Shown here piece by piece: positions 19,862 to 27,096 of a DNA stretch of 27,096 bases. The position numbers were made by a program, and so were the translations under genes. Positions within the stretch are counted from its first letter, which is position 1. The number at the start of each line of letters is the position of its first letter. The stretch spans positions 1 through 27,096 of the forward strand of contig JASJQH010007001.1 of assembly GCA_040143965.1 (NCBI GenBank). The letters run 5' to 3'. The notes under the pieces were generated by a model. That model was given only the letters and a program-made list of their open reading frames with translations, searched no databases and was not told the DNA's origin. The stretch is from Basidiobolus ranarum (Eukaryota > Basidiobolomycota > Basidiobolomycetes > Basidiobolales).

Positions 19862-20075
19862 TAAACACCTCGGTCACAACGCGATGTTGACGCCACTACT
19901 ATTGTGCGAATCAATGGATGTTACCAGGATCCTCTCATGGTTTCGGATCTTACTCCTCGTGCATCGTCACCCTCCAGCTGATCTTGATCGTGATCAGGGC
20001 TATATTTTTTGTATTAGGATTCAATTGATTCGCAACAACTTTTAAGCTTGAGCATTCAGAGGACCTGTACTTTAA

Positions 20076-20080
20076 AGGGG
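20076..20080 (+). promoter_or_regulatory. STRE-like motif (AGGGG, plus strand)
   Basis: AGGGG within TTTAAAGGGGCTCT, about 200 bp before the C2H2-factor ATG and just before the duplicated block at 20085-20122. It suggests possible autoregulation, which is an inference. Confidence 0.35.
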
Positions 20081-20084
20081 CTCT

Positions 20085-20122
20085 ACTACCCTGATCTGCT
20101 CTTACTATTACCCTGATCTGCT
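20085..20122. repeat. 22-bp tandem duplication in the factor promoter
   Basis: ACCCTGATCTGCT occurs at 20088-20100 and again at 20110-20122, with similar bases before each (CTACT and CTATT). The period is 22 bp. Placement between AGGGG and the TATA box suggests a possible duplicated binding site. Confidence 0.7.
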
Positions 20123-20218
20123 ATCTGTTTTCTTTATAAACATTGAATGCTCCCGAGTAGGTCCTGTGCGTGGTCACTGATACTACTACCTTCGTCTGAT
20201 CATCAACAGTCGCACAGT

Positions 20219-20230
20219 CTTTATATATAC
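20219..20230 (+). promoter_or_regulatory. TATA box of the C2H2-factor gene
   Basis: CTTTATATATAC lies about 52 bp before the ATG at 20282, the same spacing as in the UNC93 promoters. A second candidate, CTTTATAAAC, is at about 20134. Confidence 0.55.
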
Positions 20231-20281
20231 ACCATTAACTCTTGTAGTTCCATAAAGTCGAGCTAACTCAAATAGTTTATA

Positions 20282-21262
20282 ATGTCGTGGTGTGGAAAAT
20301 CCATTTCTGATCAACTGTTTTTCAGTCAACCTGCGAAATATGAGAGCAAGAATTTCGACCAAGGACCTATGCTGTCCAGAAGTCTCTTGGACCATCCTAA
20401 GTTTCCATTGATGTGCCAACCTGCACTGGAAGTAAAATCTCGGTACCAATCTCACTCTGAAGTAAACTTTGATGGTCCATTTGGTCACCATATACTCCCT
20501 TCGTTATTCAGATACTCTCTCGTAAATTCAAACCCGCTTTCAGTTCATCCTGACTCTTTAGAAAATCCATCAAGTCCAATTTCGGATGGCTTCAATATTC
20601 CTCCAGTTTCCCCAGACTACTTTCTAAAATACAACCATGGTTTTGTAACACCATCTAATGACTTGCAATACTCGGAGAATGCCCTAGAAGCAGAAGCGGT
20701 CTCATCAAGCGAATCAGAGCCACCTCTCTCTTCCAAAATCACCATTGGAATGCTTCTCAACCATGAAGATGATGACGGAATCGGTTCTTCTGAAAAGCCT
20801 CCACAACGTAAAAAGGCAAAACGGGAAAGAAGACACACTATATCAACATTAACCGACCTCTCACCCTCAGTGCCAAATAACCTTTGCACTAGTAATTCTG
20901 CTGCAAGTTCTCCAGCACCTACCAAACTATCCTTCACTACAGAATTGTACCTCAACTCACCTAAAATCTCAAAATCTCATCCCGATTCCCCTAAGTCCAA
21001 TGAGAATCCGGTCAGGAAATCCTCCCTACCACAACCTGAGAAAGTTCATGCATGTACGGTAATGGGATGTGAGATGCGATTTAAACGTCTGGAACACCTT
21101 AAACGCCACCATCGCGTACATACAATGGAGCGACCATTTTCTTGTCCATTTCCGGGATGCGGAAAAACCTTCTCAAGGCAAGATAATCTTAGACAACATA
21201 CTCGTACTCACCAGAGACACCATACTGGTAACAAGAGGTATACTCGTCAACAAACCCTGTAA
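20282..21262 (+). CDS. Msn2/4-like C2H2 zinc-finger transcription factor
   Basis: Single exon, 326 aa. Two classical C2H2 fingers sit at the C-terminus: finger 1 with C258, C263, H276 and H280 ([14 protein letters not shown]), the TMERPF linker, and finger 2 with C288, C293, H306 and H310 ([14 protein letters not shown]). The helix patterns R-x-EHLKR and SRxDNLxQH resemble yeast Msn2/Msn4, which bind AGGGG stress elements, so a related target is likely by inference. The first 250 residues are Ser/Pro-rich and disordered. A basic cluster RKKAKRERR at 176-184 runs into RRHT (a PKA-type site), and RKSS lies at 245-248, reminiscent of PKA-controlled nuclear import of Msn2. A hydrophobic [13 protein letters not shown] motif at 154-165 may be an activation or interaction motif. 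Alternative assignment: another two-finger fungal regulator. Confidence 0.85.
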   Translation: MSWCGKSISDQLFFSQPAKYESKNFDQGPMLSRSLLDHPKFPLMCQPALEVKSRYQSHSEVNFDGPFGHHILPSLFRYSLVNSNPLSVHPDSLENPSSPISDGFNIPPVSPDYFLKYNHGFVTPSNDLQYSENALEAEAVSSSESEPPLSSKITIGMLLNHEDDDGIGSSEKPPQRKKAKRERRHTISTLTDLSPSVPNNLCTSNSAASSPAPTKLSFTTELYLNSPKISKSHPDSPKSNENPVRKSSLPQPEKVHACTVMGCEMRFKRLEHLKRHHRVHTMERPFSCPFPGCGKTFSRQDNLRQHTRTHQRHHTGNKRYTRQQTL

Positions 21263-22365
21263 AATAGATTTGTTCACAAATGGTGTCCTTGAACACCGCT
21301 CCTTGTAATCCCCATAGATACAATCGAGCCAGTTACTCAGGTGATTTATCCTCCCCTTTTCTCAGACACAATACCTCAACGGGTTCGATACTCGTCCCAG
21401 AGCTTCACTTGAAGCACATATATTAGTAGAAAAGCCGGCTTTTTCTTCCCACTTTCTTATATGTTGATCTTTTATTTTCTTTAATAAAATCATGTGCATT
21501 GGAGTACCATTTTGAATGTATGATACTGATGACCTTGGCAACGTATGAAACGTATAAAGAGTGCTGGTACTAGATTTGTTAAACAATCAGCTGGTTTTGG
21601 TGTATTATCAGCATCGTTCCATTAATTCATCCCTTAACCCACCCCCATCCCATTGGAGAGTGAGTTCAATATTTCCAGATATCAGTAATTTCTTGGCATA
21701 CGAGAGTTTGGAGAAACAATGTGATTTGATCTATGATCTGGTGATCCTAATAGGTGATTCGAATGGAATGCGTGTAGTATAAATGGAGCGAAATCAATCC
21801 CAATCCCTAAATAGTTAAGAAATAAAATTGAATATATAAATGGCCCTAGCCTATGTTCAGATCTGAATCTATACCATGTTGGAGTTATTGGCGTCAACTT
21901 GCCTTTTCATTAACAGGATTTAGGACTAGGACTAGGGAGAAGTGATAGGATTAGTAACAACGGTAGCCGAAGAATGTGAGTGGAGACTAACGATTTGGAT
22001 TTTCCATTTAGTACCAACTTGAGCACTTGTAACCGATTTTCTCTTTATGGTAATTGTCAAACAATTAGTGACTAGAATTGACAACCACAATTAGAACCCT
22101 AATTCACATTACCACAATCAGAACCCATAATAGAGTCGTTAGTGTGGACAATGATTGGTTGTGATGACTGGTAGTTCCTAGAGGAGTAGGGTTACTGGTA
22201 TGTATCATCAATCGACTGGCGAGTTAATTGGCTTATGACTAGCTCAGTTCATCATTGTCGAAATAACCATCTTTATTTACTTGACCTCCTCCTTTCTCGC
22301 TAACTATTCCTTTCTAGGGACATACCTCAATACTTTTGGTATTGTAGGGTAAATCTAATTGAGTA
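21263..22365. other. 1.1-kb intergenic region, no gene recognised
   Basis: Lies between two plus-strand genes. Short open frames (21561-21782 and others) lack any familiar sequence. It contains degenerate short repeats such as ACCACAATTAGAACCC and ACCACAATCAGAACCC (22084-22126) and GGACTAGGACTAGG (about 21922-21936). A sequence resembling a tRNA T arm at about 21378-21396 has no tRNA around it. Confidence 0.5.
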
Positions 22366-23769
22366 ATGTTTCGTCTACATAGGAGATTGGTGGTTGTATT
22401 TACTATCGCTTTAATCTTTGTCTTTACCATAACGAAATATAAAAAAAGGGAATTCTACGTAAATAACCTTGATGGTTTAAACCTAACACCCCCTTTCTCA
22501 AACCAAACCCATCAAGAAAACCAAGTGTATAAACCTGTACCACAGGAAAATCCTAGTAATATCTCCAATAGTAAACCCGAGGAGAAGCAAGAAGAAAAAT
22601 TCCTGACTTATTTGCCGCATAGTGGTTTTCATAACCAAAGAATCGCCCTAGAAAACGCTATTTTACTTGCTAGATACCTCAATAGAACCTTATTGGTCCC
22701 TCCTGTATATCTCGGAGATGCACAATCTTGGAAGCCTTTCGACGACCTCAGTGCTGCACTGGAAAAGAGAACGAAACTCGGAATGGCAGCATGTTCTAAA
22801 TACTCTGGTCTGCCTCCCACGAAGGGACCCAAGAAGTGCGCACTCTATTCTGGGTGGACTATGTTACCTTGGAGTTCTATCTATAGTTTAGACTCACTTC
22901 AAGGGTTTGTGAGGCTCAGAGAGCGGGATAGTATGAGTATTTCAAGTTTAGAGCAATACGGTATTAACATAAACCAAGATATTCACTTTATTAAGGATAC
23001 TTCGCTCTATGACTATCGAATATTCGATTACTTCCCTCCGGGATATATCGTTGGTAAATATGAACAGAAAATCATGGTATCTGAACTTCAAGAAATCTCT
23101 GATAAATTACTACATATTGGCTCAATATTTGGAAACCTTCGGGTCACCACTTTGTTGCGTGGAAATGCAAAAGAATACAAGTATATTCTCGATAAACTTC
23201 AGTTTACCAATCCTACCTTAATACGTGGGTCTCAATCCATTGTGAATCAATTGGGAGGTATGGGTAACTACCTGGGAATTCATCTTCGTGTTGGTGATGG
23301 TGCCTTCAGTTACAAGGTTGAAGAAAATGCCAGAGGAATCTTGGAGTTGATGGCACGCATGTTACCTGTGGTCAATGGTGAAGGAAACGAAGATCAATAT
23401 GAGGAGAAACACCCTACTCTCTCTGGATGTCTAAATCGAAACCCAATAACTGTTGCTAAATCACCTCTAGTATATCTCGCTACTGATGCCCGCAATCCCC
23501 GTGAAAGAACAGATTTCTCACCAATATTCGATAGATTCCCGTGTACATTCATTCTCAGTGATTTTATCGACAGTTCAGCAAGTATTCATGAAGAGAACCC
23601 CTGGGATGGTACCTCTATCCATAAATACCTCGTACCGATGATTGACGCTATTACGGTTGCTAAAGGGGAATTTTATGTTGGAACAAATCAATCTACATTC
23701 TCTATGTTCGTCCGAAGAATGCACAACCACTATCTTGGCCGACCAGATCCTTTAAAGTTAAAATATTAA
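22366..23769 (+). CDS. O-fucosyltransferase-like type II membrane protein, paralogue 2
   Basis: Intronless, 467 aa. Residues 7-24 form a hydrophobic anchor (LVVVFTIALIFVFTIT) after a basic start, followed by a 55-residue stem rich in Asn, Pro and Glu with several N-glycosylation sites, then the catalytic domain. Motifs match paralogue 1: TYLPHSGFHNQR at 81-92, LLVPPVYLG, IHFIKDTSLYDY, GIHLRVGD at 304-311 (HxR motif of the GDP-fucose O-fucosyltransferase superfamily), YLATDARNPRE, and EFYVGTNQSTFSMFVRRMH near the end. Predicted to act in the Golgi or ER lumen on an unknown acceptor protein or glycan. The stem is longer than in paralogue 1. The paralogues are clearly old: conserved in motifs, divergent between them. 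AATAAA at 23818-23823 is a likely polyadenylation signal. Confidence 0.85.
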   Translation: MFRLHRRLVVVFTIALIFVFTITKYKKREFYVNNLDGLNLTPPFSNQTHQENQVYKPVPQENPSNISNSKPEEKQEEKFLTYLPHSGFHNQRIALENAILLARYLNRTLLVPPVYLGDAQSWKPFDDLSAALEKRTKLGMAACSKYSGLPPTKGPKKCALYSGWTMLPWSSIYSLDSLQGFVRLRERDSMSISSLEQYGININQDIHFIKDTSLYDYRIFDYFPPGYIVGKYEQKIMVSELQEISDKLLHIGSIFGNLRVTTLLRGNAKEYKYILDKLQFTNPTLIRGSQSIVNQLGGMGNYLGIHLRVGDGAFSYKVEENARGILELMARMLPVVNGEGNEDQYEEKHPTLSGCLNRNPITVAKSPLVYLATDARNPRERTDFSPIFDRFPCTFILSDFIDSSASIHEENPWDGTSIHKYLVPMIDAITVAKGEFYVGTNQSTFSMFVRRMHNHYLGRPDPLKLKY

Positions 23770-23817
23770 ATGACTTCATCATACACCATTGTAAATGATC
23801 CATATTAATTCATCCAT

Positions 23818-23823
23818 AATAAA
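23818..23823 (+). terminator. Likely polyadenylation signal of O-fucosyltransferase paralogue 2
   Basis: AATAAA, about 50 bp after the stop codon and before the start of the next gene (23961). Confidence 0.5.
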
Positions 23824-23960
23824 TAATCATTTGTAAATCCATTAATAAATTTCCAATCACCCAACTTGTCTACTTTGGTATTTTTCAACAATATCCGAGA
23901 TTATATTAAGGAAAATTTCTCTTCAACAGTTTGAACAGTCTGGACAATACACGAAGGAAT

Positions 23961-24844
23961 ATGTTATTTAGAAGTGTGTTTGTAGTTAAACCTTGGAATA
24001 TCTCCAGAGTTTCTTTAGGATATTCGAACAATTTTCAAAATGCTTTCAAGCAATTCAATAGATTTGAAAGTACACTTCCACCTAATTGGGCTCAGAATTT
24101 TAGAAAAACCATGATTCCTTACAGTTAGTATTATTTATGAAATAATGTAACTACTTACATAACTAACTTATCCCCCTTCCTTCACGGTAGAAACTTTTGA
24201 GACAAGTTTTAATAGAAGTAGTGGCCCTGGTGGTCAAAACGTTAATAAAGGTAGGAACCTTACTTTCCTTTCTATATCTTCTTTCTTGTATGGTGAGTAA
24301 ACGATATAACCTTGTAAATTAGTTGCAACCAAAGTGGAAATGAGATTTCTTTTGGACGACGCTAACTGGCTACCAGAATATGTACGTCAAAAAATAGTGG
24401 AGCAGGTATGTGAATAGAACTTTATTATTATAACAAACAGTAGAATTAACTCTGCTCACTCAACCCACAACCTAACTTCAAGAATAGAAATCGAATAAAT
24501 AAGAAGGGAGAGTTCGTGGTAACCTCGGATAGAACTAGATCACAAGTGAAAAACTCGGACGATTGTGTCGATAAAATCTATCAAATAATTCTTATGGCTG
24601 GTGAAGTCCCAAAGGAACCAGATCAAGAAACCATCGACCGAGTAAAGAAATTGTAAGCTTTATCCTCTACCCCTTATCCCTTATCCCTTTACCCTAAAAT
24701 CTTACACTAAGTGACACTATTCCATATATTAATCGATGCCTTCTTTCTTTACATAGACAAAAAATCGAGAAAGAGAAGAAAAAAGAAAGCAAACAATTTC
24801 AAGCGAAAAAGAAGAGTAGCAGAAAGTTCAAGGGGGACTTCTAA
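23961..24844 (+). CDS. MRPL58: Mitochondrial GGQ peptidyl-tRNA hydrolase (ICT1/MRPL58 type)
   Basis: Five exons (23961-24123, 24191-24250, 24323-24405, 24483-24652, 24757-24844) give 187 aa. ICT1/MRPL58 (yeast Pth4 and bacterial ArfB family) releases peptides from stalled mitochondrial ribosomes. The RF-1 domain carries SSGPGGQNVNK, with the catalytic GGQ at residues 68-70. It is followed by KVEMRFLLDDANWLPEYVRQKI, then NRNRINKKGEFVVTSDRTRSQ and DCVDKIYQIILMAGEVPKEP, all aligning with human ICT1. The C-terminus is strongly basic (KKKKESKQFQAKKKSSRKFKG), the tail that in ArfB enters the mRNA channel. The first about 40 residues (MLFRSVF..KPWNISRVSLG) suit a mitochondrial targeting peptide. The ATG at 23961 is the first in frame. 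AATAAA at 24905-24910 is the likely polyadenylation signal. Confidence 0.93.
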
Positions 24845-25486
24845 CTTCCCGACATTCTATCCTCCCTAACCCTAATATAACCGTACATATATATTAAAAT
24901 GATCAATAAAAGGCATAGAGATATGATTCAGATCCAGGTGGTTCATTAGCATTTGTTATTCAGTGTAGTTGTGAGCTGCTTTACTACAACAAATCAATAA
25001 TATTTAGACGAGTCGGGTGGGCCAATAAATGAGGCTGGATTAAGCACCCTATACCAATCAAAGCATATTTACAGTCAGAGCTAGTTTTGATTGTAATGCC
25101 ATGTAATGGTGTCAGTGTGTGACTATTTTGATTTTGCTTGTAAGATAAACACAAGTAATCTTGAGAAAAACATTTTTGCTGGGTTTCGCTCTCTTTGTTG
25201 CACTTTTTCCATAACATCTTTGCTTTATCGAAGTTACTTTTGGGTATGTGGATTAAATTCTTGACTACGATGTTTCTATGAGTATTGACCTATTCATCCT
25301 TTGATAGTTTCAGTTATTTGTTGTTGTATAGGCCTAATCGTATCCATATTCTTAAATATTTGTGGATTATTGATTTTTCTTTCTTCCAAGTAGAAAACCC
25401 CCAGATAGAATAACTTGTTTCGAAAAATCTCGGTGTATTTTGCATTTATCTAACTGTATCTACAGTACTTACCATATCTATCAATC
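24845..25486. other. Intergenic region between ICT1 and the SANT-MPN gene
   Basis: AATAAA at 24905-24910 (GATCAATAAAA, the same context as the CCDC47 signal) probably ends ICT1. The rest is AT-rich and likely contains the promoter of the next gene. A 77-codon minus-strand frame at 24984-25217 has no recognisable content. Confidence 0.55.
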
Positions 25487-27096
25487 ATGGCACCCGCTGC
25501 AAAGTCTTCTCCCTTGGCCCAAGCTGATGGCCCACCTGCCAAAAAACCGAGAAAACAACCTAATACTAAAGCGAAGAACCAAAAATCGGACGGTTCTAAA
25601 GTCCTAACGAAACAGGAAGAAGAAGCAATGAGTGATGCATACATCGCTAAACTCATGCAGCAAGAAAACTCTCGCGTAATGAATTATTACGATGAATATA
25701 GCAATCAGGCTTATTTTCATGAACCTGCTGGAGAGGAGGATTCTTTCGATGATGACGACGATTATTACACCCCAAATAGAGAAAACAAGACCAAAAAGCG
25801 AGGTATATCTTAAATCCCTTCCCTTCCCCCACTAAATTCATTCTATCCCAACCATCTAAATAGTGAGTCGTTCACAACCTCATAAATATCTCGAAATTCA
25901 TTATTTCTTCTACATTTTAGCTGCACCACGGTCCCAGAAGAAAAAGGAGAAAACAGAGGATGATACACCCAAATCTGACACATCTAAAGATGAAATCAAT
26001 AGCGAAACAAAGGAGGAAACCACCCCTCCAACTAAACCTAAGAAAAAAGCCGACAAACTTCCAGATGGATTTAACACTGGCCCTTACACCGATGATGAGG
26101 AAGTGCTATTCTTGTCCGGTCTGGAACTCCATGGACGTGAATGGAAAAAGGTTTCTTTCACACAGCAACTCTGATCATTACACATCATACTTATTCAGAT
26201 TATACCAGCTTGTTCAACATATGGGAACTCGAAATGCTGAATCCATTAGAAGTCATGCGCAAAAGCATTTCATCAAATTATATAGAGATGGTCTCGCTCT
26301 TCCTCTGAAGGTATCAGTGTTCGTAATACCTCTGATCCTAACTCACAGTCTAACCGGCCCTACAGGTTCAAGAATCCGGAAATGGATATACTTTATCTGG
26401 AAAAGAACTTGATCCCAATTCTGCAGCAGCTAGACCCTACTTGTCGAGAATCCTCGATAACGCAGCCGTCAAAGCCAACCAGACTAACAACGCAGAAAAA
26501 TCCGAAACCAGCGGTACTCCAGATTCCAACGAAAGTGTTGTCAAATCTCCCGACAGAAAAAAGCCCAAAGTTGAAAAGAAAAGGTTCATAATTTTCGCAT
26601 TCTGAAACCCCGGAAGCACCCAAGTTAACTTATTTAATTAGCGCCACCAAGAAACCTCGCGAGCCTCCTAAAATCCTCGATAACGTCCCCCACGAGGAGA
26701 GAGAGGCCTATACCAATAGTGGACGGACTAACTATTCTAAACACAAACTCCGTAGAACAAGACCATCTCTTAATTTCTCACAAATCACCGGAGACGCGTA
26801 AGTATTTGTTTATTAATAGAAGTTAACTCTCAAGTTTAACTGATGTTGGTCAATAGAGATCCTCTCACTATGCTAAAATGCGAGCATTTCTGTGGCCAGC
26901 CTGGATCTGGAATAAGAGGAGCACAACCCTTCTCCATCAACGTGGAATCCAATGTTCTGATTGGTATGGACTTTCATGCACATTTGATGACTACAGAGAT
27001 TATTGGATTCCTGGCAGGGCAATGGGATCGCGAGAAGAAGCTGCTCTTGGTGAATGCAGTGTTCCCATGTCGCTCGCTTCAAACTGGCCAAAATCA
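25487..27096 (+). CDS. SANT-MPN (MYSM1-like) protein, partial at right edge
   Basis: Exons 25487-25802, 25921-26150, 26209-26310, 26366-26583, 26642-26797 and 26857 to the window end give 420 aa without the C-terminus. The closest known type is MYSM1, a nuclear JAMM deubiquitinase acting on H2A. A basic N-terminus (AKKPRK) precedes MSDAYIAKLMQQE (48-60), which resembles the DxxLAxxLQxEE helices of ubiquitin-pathway proteins. A SANT/Myb repeat spans about 161-207 (YTDDEEVLFLSGLELHGREW, then MGTRNAESIRSHAQKHF). It is followed by GYTLSGKELDPNSAAARPYL, then a Lys-rich linker. The MPN domain starts at about 363 (PFSINVESNVLIGMDFHAH, TTEIIGFLAGQW, FPCRSL); Glu388 is the conserved JAMM glutamate. 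The HxH and Asp zinc ligands lie beyond the edge. No SWIRM domain is visible between SANT and MPN. Confidence 0.85.

Larger units (their letters stand above)
19183..20281. other. Intergenic region upstream of the C2H2 factor
   Basis: A 1.1-kb region between ZMAT5 (minus) and the zinc-finger gene (plus), so it carries both promoters. It holds the 7-bp repeat, the two AGGGG motifs, the duplicated block and the TATA box listed separately, plus short GTGATTCGT repeats near 19800. A 61-codon frame at 19415-19600 is not credible as a gene. Confidence 0.55.

Noticed and set aside
21378-21396. tRNA T-arm-like ACGGGTTCGATACTCGT
   Set aside because: No matching D arm, anticodon arm or acceptor stem was found at the right distances on either side.
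1-27096. CRISPR arrays, transposon terminal repeats, virus-like elements
   Set aside because: No repeat-spacer pattern, no long terminal or inverted repeats and no reverse transcriptase, integrase, capsid or transposase sequence could be recognised.
1-27096. U12-type introns in the resolved genes
   Set aside because: All introns assigned have GT-AG ends without the RTATCCTT donor; GTATCC-like strings seen elsewhere (for example about 12425) are not at exon boundaries.

Overview
The window looks like nuclear DNA of a fungus, most likely an early-diverging (non-Dikarya) lineage. Genes are compact and AT-rich. Most are cut by short GT-AG introns (about 40-160 bp) with GTATGT/GTAAGT-like donors, and genes lie on both strands. 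The UNC93-like (DUF895) transporters have a typically fungal N-terminus. A ZMAT5/U11-U12 20K gene (a minor-spliceosome protein), THOC7, METTL18 and a SANT-MPN protein resembling MYSM1 all point away from yeasts and towards an intron-rich early lineage. The exact taxon cannot be fixed from sequence alone.

Layout, left to right: a 5' tRNA-Glu-like fragment (69-111); METTL18/HPM1 histidine methyltransferase (minus, 6 exons); a cluster of UNC93-like transporters made of copy 1 (2325-3650, +), a decayed 5' relic (about 4425-4812, +), copy 2 (5364-6665, +) and the more diverged, inverted copy 3 (7089-8393, -); a 1.7-kb stretch without a recognisable gene; a 33-bp minisatellite touching the stop codon of an O-fucosyltransferase-like gene (10217-11545, -); CCDC47 (12196-13913, +, 10 exons); THOC7 (14377-15824, -, 6 exons), head to head with COQ10 (16067-16917, +, 3 exons); an unrecognised type I membrane protein (17308-17997, -); ZMAT5 (18565-19182, -, 4 exons); an Msn2/4-like C2H2 factor (20282-21262, +); a second O-fucosyltransferase-like gene (22366-23769, +); the mitochondrial GGQ hydrolase ICT1/MRPL58 (23961-24844, +, 5 exons); and a SANT-MPN (MYSM1-like) gene running off the right edge (25487-27096, +).

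This is a normal housekeeping neighbourhood with two local expansions: UNC93 in tandem, and two O-fucosyltransferase paralogues about 11 kb apart. The products do not form one pathway. Several belong to gene expression (METTL18 on ribosomal protein uL3, THOC7 in mRNA export, ZMAT5 in minor splicing, ICT1 in mitoribosome rescue, SANT-MPN on chromatin). Others belong to membranes or lipids (CCDC47, COQ10, UNC93).

The exon structures were assembled by eye from reading-frame continuity, splice sites and remembered family sequences. I saw no convincing new defence-like or mobile system, no CRISPR and no recognisable transposon. The most informative signals are the near-identical coding tract shared by two UNC93 copies with unrelated flanks, the minisatellite at the stop codon, the hidden minor-spliceosome gene, and the SANT-MPN protein with no visible SWIRM domain.
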